Shown: in pieces, positions 1 through 11,878 of the stretch
Layout of the letters: every line of letters starts with the position of its first letter
Numbering within the stretch: position 1 is the stretch's first letter
NCBI RefSeq assembly: GCF_050947335.1
Contig: NW_027473366.1
Location: forward strand, 908,995-972,994
DNA from: Megachile rotundata
Lineage: Eukaryota; Arthropoda; Insecta; Hymenoptera; Megachilidae
DNA length: 64,000 nt
Direction of reading: 5' to 3'
The notes under the pieces: generated by a model
What the model was told of the DNA's origin: nothing
Database searches by the model: none
What the model saw: the letters and a program-made list of their open reading frames with translations, nothing else
Position numbers and translations under genes: made by a program

Positions 1-436
1 TGTGTGATCGTGATTGTGTGATCGTGATTGTGGGGTTGTGACAGTGTGATTGTGTGATCGTGACTGTGTGATTGTGCGATCGTGACTGTGTGATGGTGAT
101 TGTGGGATTGTGACTGTGTGATTGTGTGATCGTGATTGAGATTGTGTGATTGTGATTGTGTGATTGTGATTGTGTGATTGTGATTGTGTGATCGTGATTG
201 TGTGATCGTGATTGTGAATGTGTGATTGTGATTGTGATTGTGTGAATGTGTGATTGTGATTGTGTGATCGTGATTGTGTGATAGTGATTGTGTGATCGTG
301 ATTGTGTGATTGTGTTATTGTGATTGTGTGATTCTGATTGTGTGATTGTGATTGTGTGATCGTGACTGTGTGATCGTGATTGTGTGATCGTGATTGTGGG
401 ATTGTGACTGTGTGATTGTGTGATCGTGATTGAGAT
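1..436 (+). repeat. V-a block, left-truncated by window edge
   Basis: This is a variant-rich block with ATCG, ACTG and ATGG units. It contains the marker GGGGTTGTGACAG at about 32, a GCGATCG near 76, the GTGAATGTG pair around 218-250, and two TGATTGAGATTG words that close V-a sub-blocks. The same series of variants recurs at 18009-18440 with a constant offset of 18008, so the window opens inside one copy of a large duplicated segment. Confidence 0.85.
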
Positions 437-1640
437 TGTGTGATTGTGATTGTGTGATTGTGATTGTGTGATTGTGATTGTGTGATTGTGATTGTGTGAT
501 TGTGATTGTGTGATTGTGATTGTGTGATTGTGATTGTGTGATTGTGATTGTGTGATTGTGATTGTGTGATTGTGATTGTGTGATTGTGATTGTGTGATTG
601 TGATTGTGTGATTGTGATTGTGTGATTGTGATTGTGAGATTGTGATTGTGTGATTGTGATTGTGTGTTTGTGATTGTGTGATTGTGATTGTGTGATTGTG
701 ATTGTGTGATTGTGATTGTGTGATTGTGATTGTGTGATTGTGATGGTGTGATTGTGATCGTGTGATTGTGATCGTGTGATTGTGATCGTGTGATTGTGAT
801 CGTGTGATTGTGATCGTGTGATTGTGATTGTGTGATTGTGATTGTGTGATTGTGATTGTGTGATTGTGATTGTGTGATTGTGATTGTGTGATTGTGTGAT
901 TGTGATTGTGTGATTGTGATTGTGTGATTGTGATTGTGTGATTGTGATTGTGTGATTGTGATTGTGTGATTGTGATTGTGTGATTGTGATTGTGTGATTG
1001 TGATTGTGTGATTGTGATTGTGTGATTGTGATTGTGTGATTGTGATTGTGTGATTGTGATTGTGTGATTGTGATTGTGTGATTGTGATTGTGTGATTGTG
1101 ATTGTGTGATTGTGATTGTGTGATTGTGATTGTGTGATTGTGATTGTGTGATTGTGATTGTGTGATTGTGATTGTGTGATTGTGATTGTGTGATTGTGAT
1201 TGTGTGATTGTGATTGTGTGATTGTGATTGTGTGATTGTGATTGTGTGATTGTGATTGTGTGATTGTGATTGTGTGATTGTGATTGTGTGATTGTGATTG
1301 TGTGATTGTGATTGTGTGATTGTGATTGTGTGATTGTGATTGTGTGATTGTGATTGTGTGATTGTGATTGTGTGATTGTGATTGTGTGATTGTGATTGTG
1401 TGATTGTGAATGTGTGATTGTGATTGTGTGATTGTGATTGTGTGATTGTGATTGTGTGATTGTGATTGTGTGATTGTGATTGTGTGATTGTGATTGTGTG
1501 ATTGTGATTGTGTGATTGTGATTGTGTGATTGTGATTGTGTGATTGTGATTGTGTGATTGTGATTGTGTGATTGTGATTGTGTGATTGTGATTGTGTGAT
1601 TGTGATTGTGTGATTGTGATTGGGTGATTGTGATTGTGTG
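437..1640 (+). repeat. H array 1, with a CpG-variant run
   Basis: Mostly canonical 14-bp units. Landmarks are GTGAGATTG at about 634, GTGTTTG at about 664, an ATGG unit at 743 followed by five consecutive ATTGTGATCGTGTG units (ATCG at 757, 771, 785, 799, 813), an extra 8-mer near 891, a GTGAATG near 1408 and a GGGTGATTG near 1622. The same landmarks recur in order at 18441-19718 and 29577-30582. Confidence 0.9.
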
Positions 1641-3443
1641 ATTGTGTGATCGTGATAGTGGGATTGTGACTGTGTGATTGTGTGATCGTGATTGAGATTG
1701 TGTGATTGTGATTGTGTGATACTGATTGTGTGATTGTGATTGTGTGATTGTGATTGTGTGATTGTGATTGTGTGATTGTGATTGTGTGATTGTGATTGTG
1801 TGATTGTGATTGTGTAATTCTGATTGTGTGATTGTGATTGTGTGACCGTGATTGTGTGATTGTGATTGTGTGATTGTGATTGTGTGATTGTGATTGTGTG
1901 ATCGTGATTTTGTGATAGTGATTATGTGATAGTGATAGTGTCATCTTGATTGTGTGATCGTGATTGTGTGATCGTGATTGTGTGGTCGTGATTGTGTGAT
2001 CGTGATTGTGTGATCGTGTTTGTGTGAACGTGATTGTGACTGTGACTGCGTGATTGTGATTGTGTGACTGTGCTTGTGTGATTGTGATTGTGTGATCGTA
2101 ATTGTGTGACCGTGATTGTGTGATCGTGATTGAGTGATCGTGATTGTGTGATTGTAATTGTGTGATTGTGATTGAGTGATTGTGATTGTGTGATTGTGCG
2201 ATCGTGATTGTGCGATCGCGATTGTGTGATTGTGATTGTGTGGTCCTGATTTTGTGATCGTGATTGCGTGATCGTGATTGTGTGATTGTGTTATTGTGAT
2301 TGTGTTATTGTGATTGTGTGATCGTGATTGTGTGATGGTGATTGTGTGATGGTGATTGTGTGATTGTGATTGTGTGATCGTGACTGTGTGATCGTGATTG
2401 TGTCATCGTGATTGTGTGATCATGATTGTGTGACTGTGTAATTGTGATTGTGTGATTCTGACTGTGTGATTGTGATTGTGTGATCGTGACTGTGCGATCG
2501 TGATTGTGTGATCGTGATTGTTGGATTGTGACTGTGTGATTGTGTGATCGTGACTGTGTGATCGTGATTGTGTGATCGTGATAGTGGGATTGTGACTGTG
2601 TGATTGTGTGATCGTGATTGAGATTGTGTAATTGTGATTGTGTGATCGTGATTGTGTGATTGTGATTATGTGGTCGTGATTTTGTGATCATGATTGCGTG
2701 ATCGTGATTGCGTGATCGTGATTGCGTGATCGTGATTGCGTGATCGTGAATGTGTGATCGTGATTGTGTGATCGTGATTGTGTGATCGTGATTGTGTGAC
2801 TGTGTTATTGTGATTGTGTGATTCTGATTGTGTGATTGTGATTGTGTGATTGTGATTGTGGGATTTTGACTGTGTGATTGTGTGATCGTGATTGAGATTG
2901 TGTGATTGTGATTGTGTGATTGTGATTGTGTGATTGTGATTGTGTGATTGTGATTGTGTGATTGTGATTGTGTGATTGTGATTGTGAGATTGTGATTGTG
3001 TGATTGTGATTGTGTGATTGTGATTGTGTGATTCTGATTGTGTGATTGTGATTGTGTGATTGTGATGGTGATTGTGATTGTGTGACTGTGTGATTGTGAT
3101 TGTGCGATCGAGATTGTGTGATCGTGACTGCGCGATCGTGATTGTGTGATCGTGATTGTGTGATCGTGATTGTGTGATCGTGATTGTGTGATCGTGATTG
3201 TGTGATCGTGATTGTGTGATCGTGATTGTGTGATCGTGATTGTGTGATCGTGATTGTGTGATCGTGATTGTGTGATAGTGATTGTGATTGTGTGACTGTG
3301 TGATTGTGATTGTGATTGTGTGACTGTGTGATTGTAATTTTGTGATTGTGATTGTGTGATTGTGATTGTGTGATCGTGACTGTGTGATCGTGATTGTATC
3401 ATCGTGATTGTGTGATCGTGATTGTGTGACAGTGCTATTGTAA
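1641..3443 (+). repeat. V-b block, copy 1
   Basis: This variant-rich block opens with GTGATAGTGGGATTG and closes with GACAGTGCTATTGTAATTG. Key markers are GATACTG near 1718, GTGACCGTG near 1844, ATCTTG at 1943 preceded by GTC rather than the GTG of other copies, the palindrome GCGATCGC at 2212-2219, several GTGTTATTG words, ATCATG and a run of about ten ATCGTGATTGTGTG units at about 3130-3280. The ATCTTG-to-GCGATCGC distance is 269 bp, as in all six V-b copies. It is co-linear with 19719-21521 at an offset of 18078. Confidence 0.87.
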
Positions 3444-5956
3444 TTGTGTGATTGTGATTGTGTGATTGTGATTGTGTGATTGTGATTGTGTGATTGTGAT
3501 TGTGTGATTGTGATTGTGTGATTGTGATTGTGTGATTGTGATTGTGTGATTGTGATTGTGTGATTGTGATTGTGTGATTGTGATTGTGTGATTGTGATTG
3601 TGTGATTGTGATTGTGTGATTGTGATTGTGTGATTGTGATTGTGTGATTGTGATTGTGTGATTGTGATTGTGTGATTGTGATTGTGTGATTGTGATTGTG
3701 TGATTGTGATTGTGTGATTGTGATTGTGTGATTGTGATTGTGTGATTGTGATTGTGTGATTGTGATTGTGTGATTGTGATTGTGTGATTGTGATTGTGTG
3801 ATTGTGATTGTGTGATTGTGATTGTGTGATTGTGATTGTGTGATTGTGATTGTGTGATTGTGATTGTGTGATTGTGATTGTGTGATTGTGATTGTGTGAT
3901 TGTGATTGTGTGATTGTGATTGTGTGATTGTGATTGTGTGATTGTGATTGTGTGATTGTGATTGTGTGATTGTGATTGTGTGATTGTGATTGTGTGATTG
4001 TGATTGTGTGATTGTGATTGTGTGATTGTGATTGTGTGATTGTGATTGTGTGATTGTGATTGTGTGATTGTGATTGTGTGATTGTGATTGTGTGATTGTG
4101 ATTGTGTGATTGTGATTGTGTGATTGTGATTGTGTGATTGTGATTGTGTGATTGTGATTGTGTGATTGTGATTGTGTGATTGTGATTGTGTGATTGTGAT
4201 TGTGTGATTGTGATTGTGTGATTGTGATTGTGTGATTGTGATTGTGTGATTGTGATTGTGTGATTGTGATTGTGTGATTGTGATTGTGTGATTGTGATTG
4301 TGTGATTGTGATTGTGTGATTGTGATTGTGTGATTGTGATTGTGTGATTGTGATTGTGTGATTGTGATTGTGTGATTGTGATTGTGTGATTGTGATTGTG
4401 TGATTGTGATTGTGTGATTGTGATTGTGTGATTGTGATTGTGTGATTGTGATTGTGTGATTGTGATTGTGTGATTGTGATTGTGTGATTGTGATTGTGTG
4501 ATTGTGATTGTGTGATTGTGATTGTGTGATTGTGATTGTGTGATTGTGATTGTGTGATTGTGATTGTGTGATTGTGATTGTGTGATTGTGATTGTGTGAT
4601 TGTGATTGTGTGATTGTGATTGTGTGATTGTGATTGTGTGATTGTGATTGTGTGATTGTGATTGTGTGATTGTGATTGTGTGATTGTGATTGTGTGGTTG
4701 TGATTGTGTGATTGTGATTGTGTGATTGTGATTGTGTGATTGTGATTGTGTGATTGTGATTGTGTGATTGTGATTGTGTGATTGTGATTGTGTGATTGTG
4801 TGATTGTGATTGTGTGATTGTGATTGTGTGATTGTGATTGTGTGATTGTGATTGTGTGATTGTGATTGTGTGATTGTGATTGTGTGATTGTGATTGTGTG
4901 ATTGTGATTGTGTGATTGTGATTGTGTGATTGTGATTGTGTGATTGTGATTGTGTGATTGTGATTGTGTGATTGTGATTGTGTGATTGTGATTGTGTGAT
5001 TGTGATTGTGTGATTGTGATTGTGTGATTGTGATTGTGTGATTGTGATTGTGTGATTGTGATTGTGTGATTGTGATTGTGTGATTGTGATTGTGTGATTG
5101 TGATTGTGTGATTGTGATTGTGTGATTGTGATTGTGTGATTGTGATTGTGTGATTGTGATTGTGTGATTGTGATTGTGTGATTGTGATTGTGTGATTGTG
5201 ATTGTGTGATTGTGATTGTGTGATTGTGATTGTGTGATTGTGATTGTGTGATTGTGATTGTGTGATTGTGATTGTGTGATTGTGATTGTGTGATTGTGAT
5301 TGTGTGATTGTGATTGTGTGATTGTGATTGTGTGATTGTGATTGTGTGATTGTGATTGTGTGATTGTGATTGTGTGATTGTGATTGTGTGATTGTGATTG
5401 TGTGATTGTGATTGTGTGATTGTGATTGTGTGATTGTGATTGTGTGATTGTGATTGTGTGATTGTGATTGTGTGATTGTGATTGTGTGATTGTGATTGTG
5501 TGATTGTGATTGTGTGATTGTGATTGTGTGATTGTGATTGTGTGATTGTGATTGTGTGATTGTGATTGTGTGATTGTGATTGTGTGATTGTGATTGTGTG
5601 ATTGTGATTGTGTGATTGTGTGATTGTGATTGTGTGATGCTGATTGCGTGACTGTGATTGTGTGATGGTGATTGTGTGATTGTGATTGTGTGATTGTGAT
5701 TGTGTGATTGTGATTGTGTGATTGTGATTGTGTGATTGTGATTGTGTGATTGTGATTGTGTGATTGTGATTGTGTGATTGTGATTGTGTGATTGTGATTG
5801 TGTGATTGTGATTGTGTGATTGTGATTGTGTGATTGTGATTGTGTGATTGTGATTGTGTGATTGTGATTGTGTGATTGTGATTGTGTGATTGTGATTGTG
5901 TGATTGTGATTGTGTGATTGTGATTGTGTGATTGTGATTGTGTGATTGTGATTGTG
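3444..5956 (+). repeat. H array 2 (about 2.5 kb)
   Basis: Near-perfect canonical units, about 178 copies. The exceptions are GTGTGGTTG near 4695, one extra 8-mer near 4800, another near 5613, and a small cluster GATGCTGATTGCG followed by GTGACTG and GATGGTG at about 5636-5668. Its counterpart in the second segmental copy, 21522-22184, is only about 0.66 kb, so this interval has expanded or contracted since the duplication. Confidence 0.93.
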
Positions 5957-7770
5957 TGATCGTGATAGTGGGATTGTGACTGTGTGATTGTGTGATCGTG
6001 ATTGAGATTGTGTGATTGTGATTGTGTGATACTGATTGTGTGATTGTGATTGTGTGATTGTGATTGTGTGATTGTGATTGTGTGATTGTGATTGTGTGAT
6101 TGTGATTGTGTGATTGTGATTGTGTGATTCTGATTGTGTGATTGTGATTGTGTGACCGTGATTGTGTGATTGTGATTGTGTGATTGTGATTGTGTGATTG
6201 TGATTGTGTGATCGTGATTTTGTGATAGTGATTATGTGATAGTGATAGTGTGATCTTGATTGTGTGATCGTGATTGTGTGATCGTGATTGTGTGGTCGTG
6301 ATTGTGTGATCGTGATTGTGTGATCGTGTTTGTGTGAACGTGATTGTGACTGTGACTGCGTGATTGTGATTGTGTGACTGTGATTGTGTGATTGTGATTG
6401 TGTGATCGTAATTGTGTGACCGTGATTGTGTGATCGTGATTGAGTGATCGTGATTGTGTGATTGTAATTGTGTGATTGTGATTGAGTGATTGTGATTGTG
6501 TGATTGTGCGATCGTGATTGTGCGATCGCGATTGTGTGATTGTGATTGTGTGGTCCTGATTTTGTGATCGTGATTGCGTGATCGTGATTGTGTGATTGTG
6601 TTATTGTGATTGTGTTATTGTGATTGTGTGATCGTGATTGTGTGATGGTGATTGTGTGATGGTGATTGTGTGATTGTGATTGTGTGATCGTGACTGTGTG
6701 ATCGTGATTGTGTCATCGTGATTGTGTGATCATGATTGTGTGACTGTGTAATTGTGATTGTGTGATTCTGACTGTGTGATTGTGATTGTGTGATCGTGAC
6801 TGTGCGATCGTGATTGTGTGATCGTGATTGTTGGATTGTGACTGTGTGATTGTGTGATCGTGACTGTGTGATCGTGATTGTGTGATCGTGATAGTGGGAT
6901 TGTGACTGTGTGATTGTGTGATCGTGATTGAGATTGTGTAATTGTGATTGTGTGATCGTGATTGTGTGATTGTGATTATGTGGTCGTGATTTTGTGATCA
7001 TGATTGCGTGATCGTGATTGCGTGATCGTGATTGCGTGATCGTGATTGCGTGATCGTGAATGTGTGATCGTGATTGTGTGATCGTGATTGTGTGATCGTG
7101 ATTGTGTGACTGTGTTATTGTGATTGTGTGATTCTGATTGTGTGATTGTGATTGTGTGATTGTGATTGTGGGATTTTGACTGTGTGATTGTGTGATCGTG
7201 ATTGAGATTGTGTGATTGTGATTGTGTGATTGTGATTGTGTGATTGTGATTGTGTGATTGTGATTGTGTGATTGTGATTGTGTGATTGTGATTGTGTGAT
7301 TGTGATAGTGAGATTGTGATTGTGTGATTGTGATTGTGTGATTGTGATTGTGTGATTCTGATTGTGTGATTGTGATTGTGTGATTGTGATGGTGATTGTG
7401 ATTGTGTGACTGTGTGATTGTGATTGTGCGATCGAGATTGTGTGATCGTGACTGCGCGATCGTGATTGTGTGATCGTGATTGTGTGATCGTGATTGTGTG
7501 ATCGTGATTGTGTGATCGTGATTGTGTGATCGTGATTGTGTGATCGTGATTGTGTGATCGTGATTGTGTGATCGTGATTGTGTGATCGTGATTGTGTGAT
7601 AGTGATTGTGATTGTGTGACTGTGTGATTGTGATTGTGATTGTGTGACTGTGTGATTGTAATTTTGTGATTGTGATTGTGTGATTGTGATTGTGTGATCG
7701 TGACTGTGTGATCGTGATTGTATCATCGTGATTGTGTGATCGTGATTGTGTGACAGTGCTATTGTAATTG
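5957..7770 (+). repeat. V-b block, copy 2
   Basis: Same order of variants as copy 1: GATAGTGGG start, GATACTG near 6028, ATCTTG at 6253 (here GTGATCTTG), GCGATCGC at 6522-6529, GATTGTTGGATTG near 6828, ATCATG near 6998, GTGATAGTGAGATTG near 7305, closing GACAGTGCTATTGTAATTG at 7752-7770. The GATAGTGAG word is shared only with the copy at 22185-24012, which supports the specific pairing of these two at an offset of 16242. Confidence 0.87.
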
Positions 7771-8606
7771 TGTGATTGTGATTGTGTGATTGTGATTGTG
7801 TGATTGTGATTGTGTGATTGTGATTGTGTGATTGTGATTGTGTGATTGTGATTGTGTGATTGTGATTGTGTGATTGTGATTGTGTGATTGTGATTGTGTG
7901 ATTGTGATTGTGTGATTGTGATTGTGTGATTGTGATTGTGTGATTCTGATTGTGTGATTGTGATTGTGTGATTGTGATTGTGTGATTGTGATTGTGTGAT
8001 TGTGATTGTGTGATTGTGATTGTGTGATTGTGATTGTGTGATTGTGATTGTGTGATTGTGATTGTGTGATTGTGATTGTGTGATTGTGATTGTGTGATTG
8101 TGATTGTGTGATTGTGATTGTGTGATTGTGATTGTGTGATTGTGATTGTGTGATTGTGATTGTGTGATTGTGATTGTGTGATTGTGATTGTGTGATTGTG
8201 ATTGTGTGATTGTGATTGTGTGATTGTGATTGTGTGATTGTGATTGTGTGATTGTGATTGTGTGATTGTGATTGTGTGATTGTGATTGTGTGATTGTGAT
8301 TGTGTGATTGTGATTGTGTGATGGTGATTGTGTGATTGTGATTGTGTGATCGTGATTGTGTGATTGTGATTGTGTGATTGTGATTGTGTGATTGTGATTG
8401 TGTGATTGTGATTGTGTGATTGTGATTGTGTGATTGTGATTGTGTGATTGTGATTGTGTGATTGTGATTGTGTGATTGTGATTGTGTGATTGTGATTGTG
8501 TGATTGTGTGATTCTGATTGTGTGATTGTGATTGTGTGATTGTGATTGTGTGATTGTGATTGTGTGATTGTGATTGTGTGATTGTGATTGTGTGATTGTG
8601 ATTGTG
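7771..8606 (+). repeat. H array 3
   Basis: Canonical units with sparse landmarks: GATTCTG near 7943, GATGGTG near 8321, one ATCG near 8349, and an 8-mer plus GATTCTG near 8506. The counterpart is 24013-24890, which is 42 bp (three units) longer and carries one additional GATTCTG near 24451. Confidence 0.9.
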
Positions 8607-10362
8607 TGATCGTGATTGTGTGATCGTGATTGTGTGGTCGTGATTGTGTGATCGTGATTGTGTGATCGTGTTTGTGTGATCGTGATTGTGATTGTGACTG
8701 CGTGGTTGTGATTGTGTGACTGTGATTGTGTGATCGCGATTGTGTGATCGTGATTGTGTGATCGTGATAGTGTGACCGTGATTGTGTGATCGTGATTGTG
8801 TGATCGTGATTGTGTGATAGTGATTGTGATTGTGTGACTGTGTGATTGTGATTGTGATTGTGTGACTGTGTGATTGTAATTTTGTGATTGTGATTGTGTG
8901 ATTGTGATTGTGATTGTGTGGTCGTGATTGTGTGATCGTGATTGTGTGATTGTAATTGTGTGATTGTGATTGTGTGATTGTGATTGTGTGATTTTGATTG
9001 TGTGATCGTGATTGTGTGACCGTGATTGTGTGATCGTGATTGAGTGATCGTGATTGTGTGATTGTAATTGTGTGATTGTGATTCAGTGATTGTGATTACG
9101 TGATTGTGCGATCGTCATTGTGCGATCGCGATTGTGTGTTTGTGATTGTGTGGTCGTGATTTTGTGATCGTGATTGCGAGATCGTGATTGTGTGATTGTG
9201 TTATTGTGATTGTGTTATTGTGATTGTGTGATCGTGATTGTGTGATGGTGATTGTGTGATGGTGATTGTGTGATTGTGATTGTGTGATCGTGACTGTGTG
9301 ATCGTGATTGTGTCATCGCGATTGTGTGATCGTGATTGTGTGACAGTGTTATTGTGATTGTTTGATTCTGATTGTGTGATTGTGACTGTGTGGTCGTGAT
9401 TGTGTGATCGTGATTGTGGGATTGTGACTGTGTGATTGTGTGATCGTGACTGTGTGACCGTGATTGTGTGATCGTGATTGTGTGATCGTGATTGTGTGAT
9501 AGTGATTGTGATTGTGTGACTGTGTGATTGTGATTGTGATTGTGTGACTGTGTGATTGTAATTTTGTGATTGTGATTGTGTGATTGTGATTGTGATTGTG
9601 TGGTCGTGATTGTGTGATCGTGATTGTGTGATTGTAATTGTGTGATTGTGATTGTGTGATTGTGATTGTGTGATTTTGATTGTGTGATCGTGATTGTGTG
9701 ACCGTGATTGTGTGATCGTGATTGAGTGATCGTGATTGTGTGATTGTAATTGTGTGATTGTGATTCAGTGATTGTGATTACGTGATTGTGCGATCGTCAT
9801 TGTGCGATCGCGATTGTGTGTTTGTGATTGTGTGGTCGTGATTTTGTGATCGTGATTGCGAGATCGTGATTGTGTGATTGTGTTATTGTGATTGTGTTAT
9901 TGTGATTGTGTGATCGTGATTGTGTGATGGTGATTGTGTGATGGTGATTGTGTGATTGTGATTGTGTGATCGTGACTGTGTGATCGTGATTGTGTCATCG
10001 CGATTGTGTGATCGTGATTGTGTGACAGTGTTATTGTGATTGTTTGATTCTGATTGTGTGATTGTGACTGTGTGGTCGTGATTGTGTGATCGTGATTGTG
10101 GGATTGTGACTGTGTGATTGTGTGATCGTGACTGTGTGATCGTGATTGTGTGATCGTGATTGTGGGATTGTGACTGTGTGATTGTGTGATCGTGATTGAG
10201 ATTGTGTGATTGTGATTGTGTGATCGCGATTGTGTGATTGTGATTGTGTGGTCGTGATTTTGTGATCGTGATTGCGTGATGGTGATTGCGTGATCGTGAT
10301 TGCGTGATCGTGATTGTGTGACCGTGATTGTGTGATCGTGATTGTGCGACTGTGTTATTGTG
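8607..10362 (+). repeat. V-c block, copy 1, with internal 682-bp tandem duplication
   Basis: V-c signature words: GATCGTGTTTG, TGACTGCGTGGTTG (GCGTGG at 8700), GATAGTGTGACCG, GTAATTTTG, GTGATTACGTG, and GCGATCGC preceded by GATCGTCATTG. The GCGTGG-to-GCGATCGC distance is 422 bp. It differs from every other V-c copy in holding two GCGATCGC sites, 9122-9129 and 9804-9811, because 682 bp is doubled. It closes with GTGCGACTGTGTTATTG. Confidence 0.86.
8771..10134 (+). repeat. 682-bp tandem duplication inside V-c copy 1
   Basis: Bases 8771-9452 and 9453-10134 carry the same variants in the same order. The junction at about 9452 reads GACTGTGTGACCG, a hybrid of the left-end word (ATAGTGTGACCG) and the right-end word (GACTGTGTGATCG), which marks the crossover point. 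The second segmental copy (24891-25964) has this unit once. Confidence 0.85.
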
Positions 10363-10460
10363 ATTGTGTGATTGTGATTGTGTGATTGTGATTGTGTGAT
10401 TGTGATTGTGTGATTGTGATTGTGTGATTGTGATTGTGTGATTGTGATTGTGTGATTGTG
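10363..10460 (+). repeat. short H array
   Basis: About seven canonical units connecting V-c copy 1 to the first B array. The change to GTATG-type units is abrupt, within one unit. Confidence 0.85.
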
Positions 10461-11878
10461 ATTGTATGATTGTGATTGCATGATTGTGACTGTATGATTG
10501 TATTTGGGAGATTGTAATTGTATGATTGCGATTGTATGATTGTGATTGTATGATTGTGATTGCATGATTGTGATTGTATGATTGTGATTGTATGATATTG
10601 ATTGTATGATTGTGATTGTATGATTGTGATTGTATGATTGCGATTGTATGATTGTGATTGTATGATTATGATTGTATGATTGTGATTGTATGATATTGAT
10701 TGTATGATTGTGATTGTATGATTGTGATTGTATGATTGCGATTGTATGATTGTGATTGTATGATTATGATTGTATGATTGTGATTGTATGATTGTGATTG
10801 TATGATTGTGATTGTATGATTGTGATAGTATGATTGTGATTGTATGATTGTGATTGTATGATATTGATTGTATGATTATGATTGTATGATTGTGATTGTA
10901 TGATTGTGACTTTTTGATTGTGATTGTATGATTGCGATAGTATGATCGTGATTGTATGATTGTGATTGTATGATTGTGACTGTATGATTGTGATTGTATG
11001 ATTGAATTTGGGAGATTGTAATTGTATGATTGTGATGGTATGATTGTGATTGTATGATTGCGATCGTATGACTGTGATTGTATGACTGTGATTGTCTGAT
11101 TGTGATTGTATGATTGTGATTGTATGATTGTGATTGTATGATTGCGATTGTATGATTGTGATTGTATGATTGTGATTGTAATATTGTGATTGTATGATTG
11201 CGATTGTATGATTGTGATTGTATGATTGTGATTGTATGACTGTGATTGTATGATTGTGATTGTATGATTGTGATTGTATGATTGTGATTGTATGATTCTG
11301 ATTGTATGATTGTGATGGTATGATTGTGATTGTATGATTGCGATCGTATGATTGTGATTGTATGATTGTGATTGAATGATTGTGATTGTATGATTGCGAT
11401 TGTATGATTGTGATTGTATGATTGTGATTTTAATATTGTGATTGTATGATTGCGATTGTATGATTGTGATTGTATGATTACGATTGTTTTATTGTGATTG
11501 TATGATTGTGATTGTATGATTGTGATAGTATGATTGTGATTGTATAACTGTGATTGTATGACTGTGATTGTATGACTGTGATTGTATGACTGTGATTGTA
11601 TGATTGTGATTGTATGATTGTGATTGTATGATTGTGATTGTCTGATCGTGGTTGTATGATTGTGATTGTATGATTGTGATAGTATGATTGTGATTGTATG
11701 ACTGTGATTGTATGACTGTGATTGTATGATTGTGATTGTATGATTGTGATTGTATGATTGTGATTGTCTGATTGCGGTTGTATGATTGTGATTGTATGAT
11801 TTCGACTCTATGATTGTGATTTTATGATTGTGATTGTATGATTGTGATTGTATGATTGTGATTGTATGATTGTGATTG
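10461..11878 (+). repeat. B array 1 (GTATG subfamily)
   Basis: About 100 units of ATTGTGATTGTATG, a G-to-A change from the canonical unit, with more scattered substitutions than H arrays. Landmarks are two ATTTGGGAGATTG words (10502 and 11006), GATATTG at 10594, 10692 and 10860, GACTTTTTG at 10908, GATTACGATTGTTTTATTG near 11477, a run of GTATGACTG units near 11550, and an end signature TCTGATTGCGGTTG at 11767 followed by TGATTTCG and GATTTTATG. The higher divergence suggests less recent homogenisation than the H arrays. Confidence 0.92.
10594..10789 (+). repeat. 98-bp tandem duplication in B array 1
   Basis: Seven B-type units (98 bp) starting at GATATTG are repeated once with the same internal variants (a GATTGCG and a GATTATG unit in the same positions). 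GATATTG recurs at 10692, exactly 98 bp on, and a third GATATTG lies 168 bp (12 units) further, at 10860. Confidence 0.85.

Noticed and set aside
2212..2219. GCGATCGC and related CGATCG palindromes as protein-binding operators or attachment sites
   Set aside because: They arise from T-to-C and G-to-C variants of the 14-mer and are carried along in V-block duplications; there is no associated gene or recombinase.
2305..3402. Identical 365-codon - strand frames at 2305-3402 and 20383-21480, which look like a duplicated gene
   Set aside because: They are the same stretch of two co-linear V-b blocks. Identity extends beyond the frame into non-coding repeat, so it reflects segmental duplication and not protein conservation.
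10461..11878. B array as an unrelated inserted element
   Set aside because: Its unit differs from the canonical one by a single G-to-A change with the same 14-bp register, so it is a subfamily, and no target-site duplication or inverted ends are visible.
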